A stretch of DNA of 64,000 bases from Branchiostoma floridae (Eukaryota; Chordata; Leptocardii; Amphioxiformes; Branchiostomatidae). Position 1 is the first letter of the stretch. Every line of letters begins with the position of its first letter. The stretch spans positions 10,765,381 through 10,829,380 of the forward strand of contig NC_049979.1 in NCBI RefSeq assembly GCF_000003815.2, in the 5' to 3' direction. The position numbers and the translations under genes are program-made. Positions 10,394 to 23,100 of this stretch are shown piece after piece. The notes below the pieces were generated by a model. The model worked only from the letters and a program-made list of their open reading frames with translations, had not been told where the DNA came from and ran no database searches.

Positions 10394-13300
10394 ATGGGAA
10401 AGAAAAGTAAGCGTGACCGTGGTGCGGGAGGGTCTGCTGGCGGGGGGAAAGGCGGCGGCGGTGGAAACACCAAACCAAACGGAAGAAACAAGAAGGATGT
10501 CCGGGATGTCATGGTTCTAGTCAACGAACTTTTGCAGAGTAAGTTGCCTTTCCTTAGGGTTTCGCAAGAAGTCTTTGATTGGCTGATTATATCAAGAACG
10601 TTATGATTATGTACAATATGTGTACCTCTTATCATGCTGTCATGATTGTCAAGTTGGCCAATTGGCATTTTCCATCTTGCTCGCTCTCACTCACTCACTC
10701 ACTCACTCACTCACTCACTCACTCACTCACTCACTCACTCACTCACTCACTCACTCACTCACTCACTCACTCACTCACTCACTCACTCACTCACTCACAC
10801 TCACTCATACTCACTACTAACTTATTCACATTCACTCGCTCTTTTACCACCTCACACATTCATCCATTCATTCTACTTTGCCCCTGAAGATGTAATCACT
10901 GCTACATGTCCTGCATATGGCAGGATCCTGTAAAACTGTTTTAGAAAAATGTTATGTGGAAAATGTTGCGAACTGTAAGACCTTTGTTAATGGTACCAAT
11001 ATTGAAATGTTTCCAGAGGCCAGCAGCCCTGGGGTACCCCCTGGGAAAGAGCTGGAGGAGCACATGTCTATCCGAGAGGTGGTGGAGAGGATCAGAAGGA
11101 AACAGGAAGGTAGTGGAACTGCAATTTTGCTTTTTCTCCTTACCCTGTAGGATCTACAAACATTGTGTTTGGAAATTAGAAACGAAGAAAGGGACCATTA
11201 TCTAGTCTTCTTCAGCTTGATGTCTACCAACATGTCAAGTTAAGATTTACACTGCAGTTTAAACATGAGTATGAAAAATTCACAACCTATCCAGTCAAAT
11301 GATTCAGGTACATTTATTTGTGTAAATCTGTTTTTTGTCCCCCCTCTCCAGGCTGGACCCTGGAGCCGGTGTCACGAGAGCAGTGCTTTCCTGTATTCCT
11401 GAAATGGCTGGAGGACCATGGTGTTAAGAGTGATGCTGTTACTATAGAGAAGTTTGAGGTGGGAGGGTATGGACTCAAGGCTGTCAAAGACATCAAGGTA
11501 TTCATTCAAATCTGCTGTCTAGACAATTGCTTTCATATTAATCCTACTATCACTGCTCCAAGGCTAGGTGCAATCTCATGCAGCCTTGGAATTAATGGTA
11601 CATAGGAAGGCCTTGGTCTCGTCACACTGCTATTATATAATTTCAGATTGAATCTGAAATGTATGATACTTTGTATGTGGTTATTCCTTCCACATACAAA
11701 GATTTACTCACACTGAAATGTTCCATGTTTGAACAATGTAAACATTTTGCCTCTTGGAATGGTTACAAATGAAAGTTCATCATACCAAAGTCTTATTATA
11801 AACTTACTAATAAAAACACAAAGCATATATTTATGAGTGGTGGAAAACTTGAGCTCAGTGCTATGATAACCGTTTGTTACTTTGCAGGCAGAGGAGCTGT
11901 TCATCACCATCCCCCGTAAACTGATGCTGACAACAGAAACAGCAAGAGAGTCCAGCCTGGGTAGGAAAGACTTGATGCTGATGCTTACTAGACTGGCCGT
12001 TCTGTTTGTTAATTGAAAGCTAGACTGTACAAATGTAATTCAACAAGTGGTCTTTCCTGATGTTAGACTGATTTCCATGTACAGTATGTAAATAGAATTG
12101 ATTGCCCAATTCTCAAGTCATTCATACTTGGTTTTCAGCGAGGGAATGCTTGTATAGATTACTAAACATATGGTAAAGACTAAAAAGCATAGACAATTTG
12201 TACTCAGTAACAGTGGTGAATCTGTAATGAAACACAGTACGTTTTCTCAACATTATTTGTATTGAATCAAGTGTGGACTTCTGCAAAGTTCCATTACAAA
12301 GTCTCGGCAATGTATACTGATACTACATGAGCCACTGGTTTGTATATACTTGTACTACGTTGTAGAAAGGGTTTACTTGATAGAAAAGATCATGATAAAC
12401 AAGATCTGAGATATTTCTTCCTTTTAAATCCTCTGTTTTGTTTCAGGTCCACTGATAAAGAAAGACAGGATTCTGCAGGTGATGGCTAACGTGTCGCTGG
12501 CGCTCCATGTTCTGTGTGAGAAGTACTCTTCCAACTCCTTCTGGGCTCCCTACATCAGTATCCTTTTACCATTATTGTTGTAACTTAGAGTATGTTTATT
12601 CACCTTCTGTGTGATAGCCTAGAGTATGGTATACATGATGCCGTCTTCCGACCAAAGTCTATTGTACATGTAATTCATACAAAGTTAGTGGTAGGGCCAA
12701 AGCAAAGAGAAGATTATCTTGTATGCACATGCTCTGTTTTGCCTGTGGAAGTGTCGAAACTTCACAAAATTTACCACATTGCAGCATTGATGTTAGCATA
12801 GTTCACCCTTTTTAAACATCTCGTCCTGGGCAAGTAGCTTTAAGATAACTTGTACCTGTCAGCTTGGTTGGTGTTGATGTTGTCCATGTGTTCCTTCACC
12901 CTATATCTACCAGACATCTTTCCAGGCACGTACACCACCCCTCTGTACTTTGAAGAAGGAGAGATGCTCCATCTACAGGGCTCACTCAACTTCAGTACGT
13001 AATGTAGAGTCTTCAAACTAGCTGCCTTCAAAATCCGTATAATAATTCCAATATCAAAAGCATATGAATAATATATGTAAATAATATCTGAAGACAGATC
13101 AGTTTGTACAAGAGTATAAGATACATTGATACAAGAAACATTCATTTTTCTGCTAGTCAATTCTAGTGTTCCTGAAGATGAGTAGTTATGTCAGGAGTAA
13201 TGGATGTCACTCAAAATATTGTGATCATCTCTTTATGCATGTAGTTTATGCAGTTGTAGAGATTGATTTTGGTTAGGTATCAAAAACATGAATCACATGA

Positions 13301-16300
13301 GTTACAAGGTTTGACCCTTGACATCCATGAAATGCAACTGGTAGGCTGAATGTAAGGTTAGATACAGGCACAGCAACACTGATGTATGTGTTGTACCTAT
13401 CTACTTGTCTACACTACAGCTCCAAAATGTAACATTACAGATTATACAATTGAGATGATTCAGCAATTGTTTCGTGACTCTTACCTTTGCCTTTCTTCAG
13501 GTGACGTCCTGAACCAGTACAAGAGCATTGCTCGTCAGTATGCCTACTTCTACAAGCTGTTCCAGGTACATAAAGATATCCATATATTTGTCAGATCTGA
13601 TTTTTCTACACATATGCAATGACTATAATTGTAGTAAAATCATTCTTTATTCGGTGATACGAAAAATTTATGCGTATCCCAGGCCATATGGGTCACTTCT
13701 GACTGAACATGCAGGGGGACATTAACAGACTGACTCAGGATGTTACATAGATGATATGTCACAGATGAGTTCACTGTACTTACATAATAGTCACACTGTA
13801 GAGTATCTGATTAGCTGTAACTTTGTGTCATTGTTCTAGACTCAGCCAGAAGCTGCAGGACTGCCATTGAAAGAATGCTTCACCTTTGATGAGTACAGGT
13901 GTGTATTGTGTAGATACTTGTATACATAATGTTTTATGAAACATGTCACAGTGTCTGATGCACTGTTGTGTACTTTTTTCCCTGCCTTATGCCCTCCTGA
14001 TGAAGTGTCATGAGACAAAGGTCTGACCTAGGTTTTTAGAATTGATAGTATTCTTGAACTTGACTTAACTTCTGACATACATGTACTCTCCATAGATGGG
14101 CAGTTTCTACAGTGATGACCCGTCAGAACCAGGTCCCCACCAGTGATGGACGACATCTCATCACAGCACTCATCCCCATGTGGGACATGTGTAACCACAG
14201 CAATGGAGAGGTGAGGTCTCAACTTGGGTTTGAGACAAGATAAAGTGGAGCAATGTCAAGTCATACAGTAGTATGTTTCTGCTATAATACTACTTTTAGT
14301 GCCATAGCTTCAACATAGGACTGAACTTGGGGTTGAGTCAAGATAAAGGGAAACAATGTTAAGTCATACAGTAGTATGTTTCTGCTATAATACTACTTTT
14401 AGTGCCATAGGTTCAACAGATCTTAAGGCTGAAAAGTGGAAAATACCTGGCAGTGCTTACTTGAAATAATTATAACATATTTATTTGGATTGCTGGTGTA
14501 AAATTATGCCTGATTATTGTCTGTAATGAGCTGTTAGAACACCATATCTGACTAGCTTCATAACTTTCCTCATTAGTTTCATTATACTCTGCACACAGCA
14601 ATTTTTTTTTTTCCTACTAATATTTCGGAGCAACAGGTTAACACTGACTGGCATTTATTCCATCTCAGTTCAGTACAGAGTTTAACCTGGGCAGTGACTC
14701 GGCTGAATGCCTGGCCATGCGAGAGTTCCCCACAGACAGCCAGGTCTACATCTTCTACGGCATGCGCAGCAACGCAGAGTTCCTTATCCACAACGGCTTC
14801 GTGTACCCAGAGAATGTGCACGATAGGGTCAACATCAAGCTGGGTAAGGAACATGTTTGGGAGAATTATCGGCTAGATCACATGTATACAGTATTGTAAT
14901 TCAGCTTTCAGATTCACATGTATGTGTGTCTCTGACTTTCTTATTTTGCAACATATTACATCTTAGTATCTAAGTATCTGAGATATGTATTGATTGTGTT
15001 TTAGGTGTAAGCAAGAATGACAGCCTGTTTGCTATGAAGGCAGAAGTCCTATCCAGAGCTGGGATTCATGCGTAGGTTACTTTTGCCTTATTGTCAGACC
15101 TCTCAGGTTCACATTATTTCCACCGTCAGCATAAGGGGTTTGTAGTCAAGGTCAAAATTCTGTAGATGTTAAGTTAACTTACGAATATGGTGTATACCAG
15201 TGTACAATAGTGTCTTTATGAACATAACTCTACAAAAATACCTAAGTGCACAAGTGCAACTACAGTCAAAAACTAGGTACCCAGCTCCACTTTAAGGTAT
15301 GCACCCAGTATGTTAAGGCCTGTTGCTTTGATCTAAAAAAACTATTTTTTGGTCAGCTACCTGGAAGATTTAACATGCCCATTAGGACATGCGTATTCAT
15401 GTACCATAAAGTTGATAACGATTATGGTATAAAGCTGACAGACTAACAGCTGTTTTCCCATTGCTCTTTCTTTCCAAGGTCCACATCCTTTCAGGTGCAT
15501 TGTGGGAAAGACCCCATTCCTCCCGAGCTGCTTGTGTTCCTGAGGGTCTTCACCATGGTGGAAGGTGGGTACCACTTTATACAAGCTTTTATCATTTTTG
15601 TATTGTTTTTGTTATTGTTTTTGCTGTGGAAGTCCTTTAGATTCAACAGAAGGTGGCTACAACCAAGGACATAGGATCGAGCTATAGGACATTATATACG
15701 AAAGGACTGAGCACAGAGTTAGTCCCTATTTATCAACATATAATGTCCTTGGTACAACTTCAAAGAAAGCTTTTATCGTTTTTGGTTATTATAATTTTTG
15801 TGCAAGTCTTTCAGATTCAGCACAAACGTTAGATTCTTTGGCTCATTGATAACCTACATATCATTCTTACTTTATCTAAAGCATTATTAAAGCGTTATTA
15901 TCTAAAGCATAACTGAAGATATCTAAAAAAGGGCCCAGCTATCCCCAAAACCATGAAAGTTGGTAACGCAAAATGGATGAACCCTTTCCCTGAAGGTGAT
16001 TTGCGAGACCTGCTGACGAGTGAGCACCAGTCTGCGTACCTGAGCTGCCTGGGCAGGTCTGACTGCATGGTCACCCAGGAGCAGGAGACCAAGGCTTGGG
16101 CCTTCCTGGAGACTCGCCTCTCACTGCTCATCAGGAGCTACAGAACAAGTATTAAGGTTGGTCTTTGTGTATTTCTCTAGGTTTTGTGGATTGGCACTTA
16201 GTTTTGTTTTTGTAGTTGAAACAATCACTGACACAATGCAAGTGGAGCGTTCGGTGTATGATGAGGGGTCACCGGAAAATTGCAAACATAAGACCATTGT

Positions 16301-17162
16301 AAATATTTCCCGAGTATTCCATTGGTGGACCTGTTAGGCCAAAGGTCAGTCACATCAAAGTCAGAGGTCACTGCAAAACTGCAAGGGTAAGACCATTGTG
16401 AGTATTCCAATTGTGGACTTGCTAGACTCATAAAAGTCCACAAAAACCATCCCTTCGACAACCCAAGAACTTTAAGTTTAAGAGCGCAGTCAACACCTTG
16501 AAGCATGTGAATACCTTTTAATGGACCAATCAAATGGCATATTTATAAAACAGGCAACTTGCAGCTAGAAGGCTAATTTACGTATTTCCGTACAAAGCAA
16601 CACTTCATTTAAGTAGTCAGATTCAGCACAAACGTTAGATTCTTTGACAGTTTTTTTTAATGATCTGTTGCATGACCAGGATGTAGAGACAGAGCTGCAG
16701 GTGCCTGACATGACCTACCACAGCCGCGCAGCCCTGCAGCTGAAGCTGGCGGAGATGCAGATCCTCAGCAATGCTGCCGAGTACGCCAAGACCCAAAGGG
16801 AGAAGATCCCCCAGCTGGTGGAGGAGAAGATACTGCAGCTGGCCGCAGACGTGGCGCTGACGGTCAAGGTGACAGATGAACTGGATGGAGAGTTTGTAGA
16901 GGAGGTGCTGGAGCTAAGTGAAGATGAGGAGGACTTTGGAACTGAACAGAAGGAAGTCACATGTGCGGAAGTGACAGAAGGAAGCAAAGATGATAAAGGT
17001 GCAGTATCACACGCAGAGGAGTCGAAGACCCCTGAGAAGGACAGTGGACTCGAGTCCTCCTCAGAGCGGGAATCTGTAGACGGAGATGCTATCAAAATGA
17101 ACGGTGCCACAGTTGAAGCAAATGGTGAAGCTTCAATATCAGAAGAGGACTCAAAGAAATGA
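10394..17162 (+). CDS. SETD3: SETD3 actin-histidine N-methyltransferase (14 coding exons, 619 aa)
   Basis: Exons: 10394-10538, 11017-11109, 11352-11497, 11888-11960, 12447-12557, 12914-12994, 13501-13565, 13840-13898, 14096-14210, 14669-14843, 15005-15071, 15479-15564, 15996-16156, 16680-17162. All phases agree and the total is 1860 nt. The protein methylates His73 of actin in the cytosol. It starts MGKKSK as in human, then has a Gly-rich insert. Motifs include GYGLKAVKDIKAEELF, PRKLMLTTETA, NSFWAPYI, TPLYFEE, ARQYAYFYK, VMTRQNQVPT, the SET motif LIPMWDMCNHSNG and the IFYGMRSNAEF segment. The Rubisco-LSMT-type substrate-binding domain follows, then an acidic Glu/Asp/Ser-rich tail from about residue 530. 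It is slightly longer than human (594 aa), mainly in that tail. It faces cyclin K head to head. Confidence 0.96.
10681..10806. repeat. (TCAC)n microsatellite in SETD3 intron 1
   Basis: About 28 nearly uninterrupted copies of the tetranucleotide ctca/tcac. The three overlapping open frames that read Thr-His-Ser-Leu repeats through it are artefacts of the repeat. Confidence 0.95.
14225..14420. repeat. ~103-bp direct tandem duplication in SETD3 intron 9
   Basis: Two adjacent copies share cataca, gtagtatgtttctgctataa and tactacttttagtgccata, starting about 103 bp apart (near 14236 and 14339). They differ by several substitutions. No coding role. Confidence 0.85.
15808..16650. repeat. Direct repeats flanking SETD3 exon 13
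   Basis: The string agattcagcacaaacgttag, followed by attctttg, occurs at about 15813 and again at about 16619, bracketing exon 13 (15996-16156). Within the downstream intron, 16263-16340 and 16360-16430 are a second, diverged tandem duplication sharing aagaccattgt and gtattcca. Confidence 0.75.
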
Positions 17163-18185
17163 AGTTTGGTTAAACAGCAAGGATTGCTTCAACAGTCATT
17201 GTTGCTGGGGAAACAGAGTTGCCAAATGAATAGGTCATCCATCTTACAGATACCACTACTGTAAAAAGGTTCATCTTGCTAAGTACACATGTGCAAGGTC
17301 AAAGGTGAAGGCCCTCGAGAGGATGTTGTTTCTTTGTTAGTTTTGTTTGAAACTTTTTTTGTTCATGAGAAGCTTATATCATAATTACATACACATGATA
17401 CAAAAACATCTGGTTACTTAGAGCAAAAGCTCAGGATTCATAGTCCTTGTCCGATCGTTTTGGACATATATAAGAATATGGTCAAGACAAGAAGGGGCCT
17501 TCATTTTGACCTTATGCACATATAGAATCGTGAACCTTATATATATAACCGTTATATATATATATATATATAATTTGTCCATTTCCTGTACACCTTGACA
17601 TTTCAAAACTTGTAATCAAGGGATAGATGGCAATAATTTATTCTTGACACCTTGTCTGTGATATGCAACACTGTTGCAGTTTGGTTGTAATTTGTTTGCT
17701 CAAAAGATGAATCATGTATCTGGTCATGTATGGTATGATCGTCCAGGTTATGCCTGAGAAACGTACAGTACTCCAATCTTCCAATGGACAACATTTTGTT
17801 AAGTGTAGGAAACAATCAACAGAAGCGCTATATAAAAAAACAACTAACTATTAAGTATCATGTAAGATCTACAATGATCAGAGTATGGTAGTTGTTCAAT
17901 GTAGGGGATGAGTAGTCTTCAAACATTGTGCAGTATTTACTGGTATCTTTTGTTATCTGTTGTAACTCTTGACCATATCAGATGGACAGAAGCATTTTCT
18001 GTGATTGTGATCATATGCAGTTCTTTTAAGTGGACAGAGATGTTGTTCTATTGTTGGTCCAGTTGTACCTAAAGATTGAGATTTGCTGACAAGTTGTGTT
18101 ACTGTAACTTTAGTATAAGGTTCAGTTTGTGCCAAGTGTTAATATCTACAATGGATGTGCAATACCACAGAGTATCTTGCCATGT

Positions 18186-18400
18186 TCCGTTCATAGCCAG
18201 GTGGTTAGGTTAGTAGGTACAGGATCAAGAGATTATGGGTTTGATTCCTGGCAAGACATTGTGTCCTTAGGAAAGGCACTTTACACAGCTTTCCTCACTC
18301 CACCCAGGTGTAAATGGGTACAAGACAACCTTGGTTGGGGTGGTAAGAGGCAGTCAAAGGATTGGCTCCATGTTCCAAAACCAAGTATGCTCTAGACAGT
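18186..18400 (+). mobile_element. tRNA-derived SINE
   Basis: The head resembles a tRNA gene: ggtggttaggttagtaggt as an A-box-like part and gggtttgattcctggc as a B-box-like part. It is followed by a tail typical of invertebrate SINEs: gtgtccttaggaaaggcac, ttcctcactccacccaggtg and taaatgggtaca. The tRNA part lacks a convincing cloverleaf, so this is a SINE and not a tRNA gene. Edges are approximate. Confidence 0.7.
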
Positions 18401-19430
18401 GAATTAACAACACACTGCCTCCTTAAGACTATTGGCCCTTTTCTTTTATCCTACCAAAGATACTTGTGCATCTGATTGCTACTGGTATGTAATATTACAT
18501 CCTTTTATGCTAGGAAAGCATGCAGTTTATTGTCTGTTCTGGAAATATTTTGTTGCTATTTGTCTGTTCTGGAAATATTTTGTTGCTATTTGTCACAACA
18601 GAAATTGGGAGATGTAACAAATCTGAATTAAATTAAGATTAAGTTTGAAATACAACTGTAAAAATAACTTATCGGTTCTGTGCTTTTGTGTTGTGCACTT
18701 TCATTTGTGTGTGTGTGTGCGTGTGCATGTATGTGAGAATGCATGCAATTTAAACATTGTAAGTATCTATCAGTATTTGGTACAAGAAGAATACAATTGC
18801 ATTTGTACTTACATTTATGGTACATGTACCTATCTTCTATCTGTACCCACAAAAAACACCAATTACAATAGGTATGCCATATGGACAGCCACCAAGCAAA
18901 ATCTTTTATTTCATGTTTGTCCAGAAGATTATAACATTGCTTCTGTGGTCAGTGCAGGCCAAGTCAAAGTGGGATGAACAGGTGTCATTCTTGTTACCTT
19001 TCATTCTAATATACTCATGCATTACATGTGTAATATGTACAAAAACTGGAGGCTGACTGCCACTGGCTGGTACATGGCATATACAGTTCGTAGAGTCAAG
19101 TTGGTGTCTTCATACACAATGGATGTACGTCCAGCAGCTTCCTTCACATGTCAACCTACTGCTACTGCATGGGTGGTAACAGCTAATAAGGGTCACAGAA
19201 CATTTGCAATACACTAATCTTAATCTGGTGTACTGGTAGTACAAGTTCATTTCATATAGGTAGATTAATCGACCCAGAGTTAAAATGGTGTCAAAAATTG
19301 GTCTGGTACAGTGTGACACTGGTTCAACAGCACTTGGTATATGGTATGTACATGTATGTGGGTGCACTGGTGCACCTTGGGATTTGTGAAGGGCTATGTA
19401 CTTAAGGGTACTATAATGGTACATTTCTGA

Positions 19431-19907
19431 CACTGCCAACACAGTAAGGTCTGAAAACGACCAAAAACGGGCTTAAACAGTCTTAAAACAGTCTTGCCTA
19501 TTGTTATTGGGTGGTTAAAGGGACTGAAAGAGGATACTAGTATTGTTCACTTCTGGTCTGACTATGCAAGAAATTGAATGGAACCAGGTGTGTTTACTTT
19601 GTAGCAGATCACAATAAGAAAGTCAGCCCCTTTCAGCCTGACAGTTTTAACACTTCATGAATGAGGTGTCAAAACTCAGGTGAGTGTTCCCTTGTGTGGC
19701 TACGCATATCAATAATGAATAAATTACACTGATGTGTGAAGTCCCTTGTTACCTAGGTGTGAACTTGGTTTTCAGCCCTTGGCATCTGCATAGAAACAAT
19801 GCACACCAGGACAAGACCGTTTAAGCCCCTTTAACCACCCAATAACAATAGGTAAGACTGTTTAAGCCCTTTTTTGGCCGTTTTCAGACCTTTCTGTGTT
19901 GGCTGTG
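19431..19907. mobile_element. 477-bp MITE, copy 1
   Basis: The left end is CACTGCCAACACAG and the right end, reverse-complemented, is CACAGCCAACACAG. The terminal inverted repeats extend about 80-90 bp with a small indel. A 3-bp target duplication (TGA) flanks the element at 19428-19430 and 19908-19910. It contains no coding capacity. By eye it is identical over all 477 bp to the copy at 34715-35191. CAC termini with a 3-bp duplication fit a CACTA-type (CMC) origin, but this is an inference. Confidence 0.92.
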
Positions 19908-20118
19908 TGATAATGCCTGATAGTTTGCCTACTTTCCTAAATGCAACATCTGATGCTAGTTTATTGGTCTATATTTGATTTCAGGACTTGCCTTTATGTT
20001 ATACTTTGTTTCAGACATTGACAATACTGCTGTGAATTCTGATCAGGCTTTATGGGAACTTCATACATGTGTGTGACGGTGAAGAGGGTAGCGTGACAGT
20101 CCTGTGGTTCGGTGGTCT

Positions 20119-23100
20119 CTATCGGCAGTTGAACTGCACCCCAGCTCCCTGTTGTCTCCGTCTGTCCTGCATACGCATGAAGAACTCTCTGATGTCAGAC
20201 TCGGTCACCACCTGATGGAGCAAATGCAAATTTACATTTATTATAGTTCACAGCACAGGGAAAATCATCTTGAGTTTGCAGCTGAAACAGTTATGGTGGC
20301 AACACAATGAAACATGGAACAAATATTTATGATGGGATATGTGTGCGGTGTGAGGTCACTCCAGATGCCATGAACTTAAAAACACAGAGGAATGTTCAAA
20401 TTGAATATTACTAACGTTAAATTTGTTATGATTTGTGCCACCAGATACTGAAGCTATTTCTCCGCATCCTCTCCTCTGCAGATAACTTCATACAAACCAA
20501 GGAAGCATAAAATTTGATATGAATCACTGTAGACCAGGACAAAAGTATGACAGAGGAAAATGACTTGAGGCATACCTTGCCCTGCTCAGCAAAAGTCTTC
20601 AGATAATCTCTCAGGTTATCCTTCATGTCGTTATAACCTGAAAGAAAGGGAACAACTAAGAATCAAGAAGAAATTTCCTGTACAAACAGAAGGTAAAGAA
20701 TGTATATTGCATGACCAGGTAATGTATGCTTAGATGCAGAGTCCTTTCAGGCATACGATTGTTGGTACTTTTCTAACGTCAACTATCATAACTCTGCCAT
20801 GAATGAAAGGCTGACACATTAGTATACCTTTCTAGATTCAGTTGTCTGGCACACAGCAGAATAATGAGAGTTGATGTTACATGTACATCACACTCCTTGC
20901 AAAGCTAGAAAAGCCACAATTGCAATCGGATCTCACCATGCAACACTTCCACCTGTTGTATCCTGTTAATCTTGCTGAATTCCTCCATCCCCTTCTCATA
21001 GGTGGAGCCCTGTGGCTGTCCTGTCTGGCCACGCTGCTCGTATGCCAGCACCGTGTCACCCTCATTCTGGAGAAATGTCACTCCCTTCTCCTCATAAAGG
21101 GCCTGTTGTGTAACATCACATAATAATGAAACCCTGGCCTCATCTTCTATATTGGGTGCATACTAGTATGTCAATTTATGATGAACAAGGAGGGCAATGC
21201 CATAGGCCACAGAGAAAATACTGGCAAGACAACAGGGAGTAGATGTCCCTAAACCATAACTTAACAGGCTTTCATGGGAGTACTGTACAAGTAAAATCAT
21301 TACCCATGCCATAAGTATCTCTTACCTTACACTTGTCACAGGTGCAGAGTTTTGCTCTCCAGCCCTGAGGCCAGAACACGGCGTGGTCCCCAACAGTCAC
21401 TCCCCTGTCCTGTAGGTCCTGCAGCGCACACTCTGTTTTCGAGTCTGCCGCTGACCCTGAGGTTCCACTGGTGGACGAACCCTCACAGGCAGCATCTGTA
21501 GCAGCACCTTCCTCCTTCTTCACAGCGGGCAGTTTCACTCCATTCAGTCCCTCTTTGTCATCAGCTGACTCATGTGAAGCAGTCACACCGTCAGGGCTGT
21601 TGGCTGTTACAGCTGTGGCAGTCTTACTTCCAACTTCTTGAGCAGCTGTGTCTCCTGCACCTTGTAGAGCCTTACTTCCACTGGGACTGGTGCTCACAGA
21701 CTCAACATCTACTGCACCTGGGGTTTCCTCCTTCTTCACAACTGTAGTTTCTACACACAAATTACAGCAAGTATAAGACTTAGTATTGTTTTGAAGATTA
21801 AAGAAAGCAGGAGGTGACAACTAGACGGACCCCTGTTTTTTTAAATAAATGCAATGGGATCTTTAATGTGCTCGAGGTGTGTCTCTCCTCAAACACAGAA
21901 CTCTAGCTTTATGTTCCTGATTGAAACTTGGTACTCATTGGACCCTGATAGGGATTCAAACTCTTTAGATTCTAAGTCACTATGGTGCATGCAGATGAAG
22001 TAACTCACCGATGCTATGCACTGTGTAGGCCCAGAGGAAGCTGCACCTCTTCATGCAGGCCCCACATATCATCTCCTGGTAGCTGACCGAAGTAGGAGGG
22101 CTGCAGGACAGGTGACGCCCGTGGTACCAGTCTTCACAAACCACGCACTGGATCATCTCATCCTCTATCTGTGCGGGAAAAAAAGCTCAGAAAAGCGAAG
22201 ACAAACCTCTGGTGACCAACTCTAGTAACACGTAGTAAGCATACCTCACATGTGAGCCAATATGTTCCTCTTAATTGGCATAATAAACAACAAACGAGAA
22301 TGTGATCCAAACTCAATACCACAAATGATCCCTAAAAATTTCTGTAGTGATTGAGTACAAGGGCTCCACAAGTATTTGTGGACCTGTGCCATTTTTACGC
22401 ACCTCATCATCAGGGTCTGGATAGGGCCGATCACAGATGCAGTACAGGCCGTGGAAGTTATGGTTGTACTTGTTGTCTGTGTTGACAGGTGCTTTGCTCT
22501 GCAGGTACACAAGGTTAATACATGTATGTCCTGTTAATAGAATACTACACAATAATAGATAATGGCCACCACCTGTCACAAAATATGGCAATGGGAACTT
22601 CATTAATAAGACACAGATAGTAAGACCAGAGTTCTTTCTGAATTTGATTTATGAGTTAAAGACTTGTTATTCAAAAAGCTTCAGAATGTGATTTCTTTTC
22701 AACTGTACTACTGTATTCAGTATTCATCCAGTAAATGGGTATCCCATATAATACCCAGCCTTGCTCAGCTTTAGTTGGTTCCCAAAAGTCTCTTGGCGCG
22801 ATGCCATAGTTAAAGACCAGTCTAGAATGTACAACTCAACAAGGCTAATATCAAAGACTAAAGGATGGCTTCCTTCTGCGTAAGAGATTGTGCAGCCCAC
22901 TCACTGGATCCAGCTTGCATTTATTCTCAGGAAACTTGCTGTTGCCACAGTCACACTTGAAGTTCCTGCAGACAATAAAATACAAAAAAGGTCAGTGTTA
23001 TTGGTGGTAGCATGTCTTCAAACCTGAATCATTTGTTTCATTGAATGATCCCTAAATCTGTATCTGTATATATGTATATATAATAGCCCTTCAGTGCAAT

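Larger units (their letters stand above)
17163..20118. other. Convergent SETD3/UBR7 3' region with repeats
   Basis: No gene is supported. The left part is the SETD3 3' UTR and the right end is the UBR7 3' UTR on the minus strand. It holds a (TA)n run near 17553-17572, a tRNA-derived SINE near 18190-18400, a short direct duplication near 18535-18592 (tgtctgttctggaaatattt twice), a (GT)n run near 18703-18725 and a 477-bp MITE at 19431-19907. Confidence 0.7.

Noticed and set aside
10579..10933. Three open frames with long Thr-His-Ser-Leu repeats
   Set aside because: They are translations of a (TCAC)n microsatellite in an intron.
18186..18260. A tRNA gene
   Set aside because: A- and B-box-like parts are present but no cloverleaf can be folded. 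The downstream body is that of a tRNA-derived SINE.
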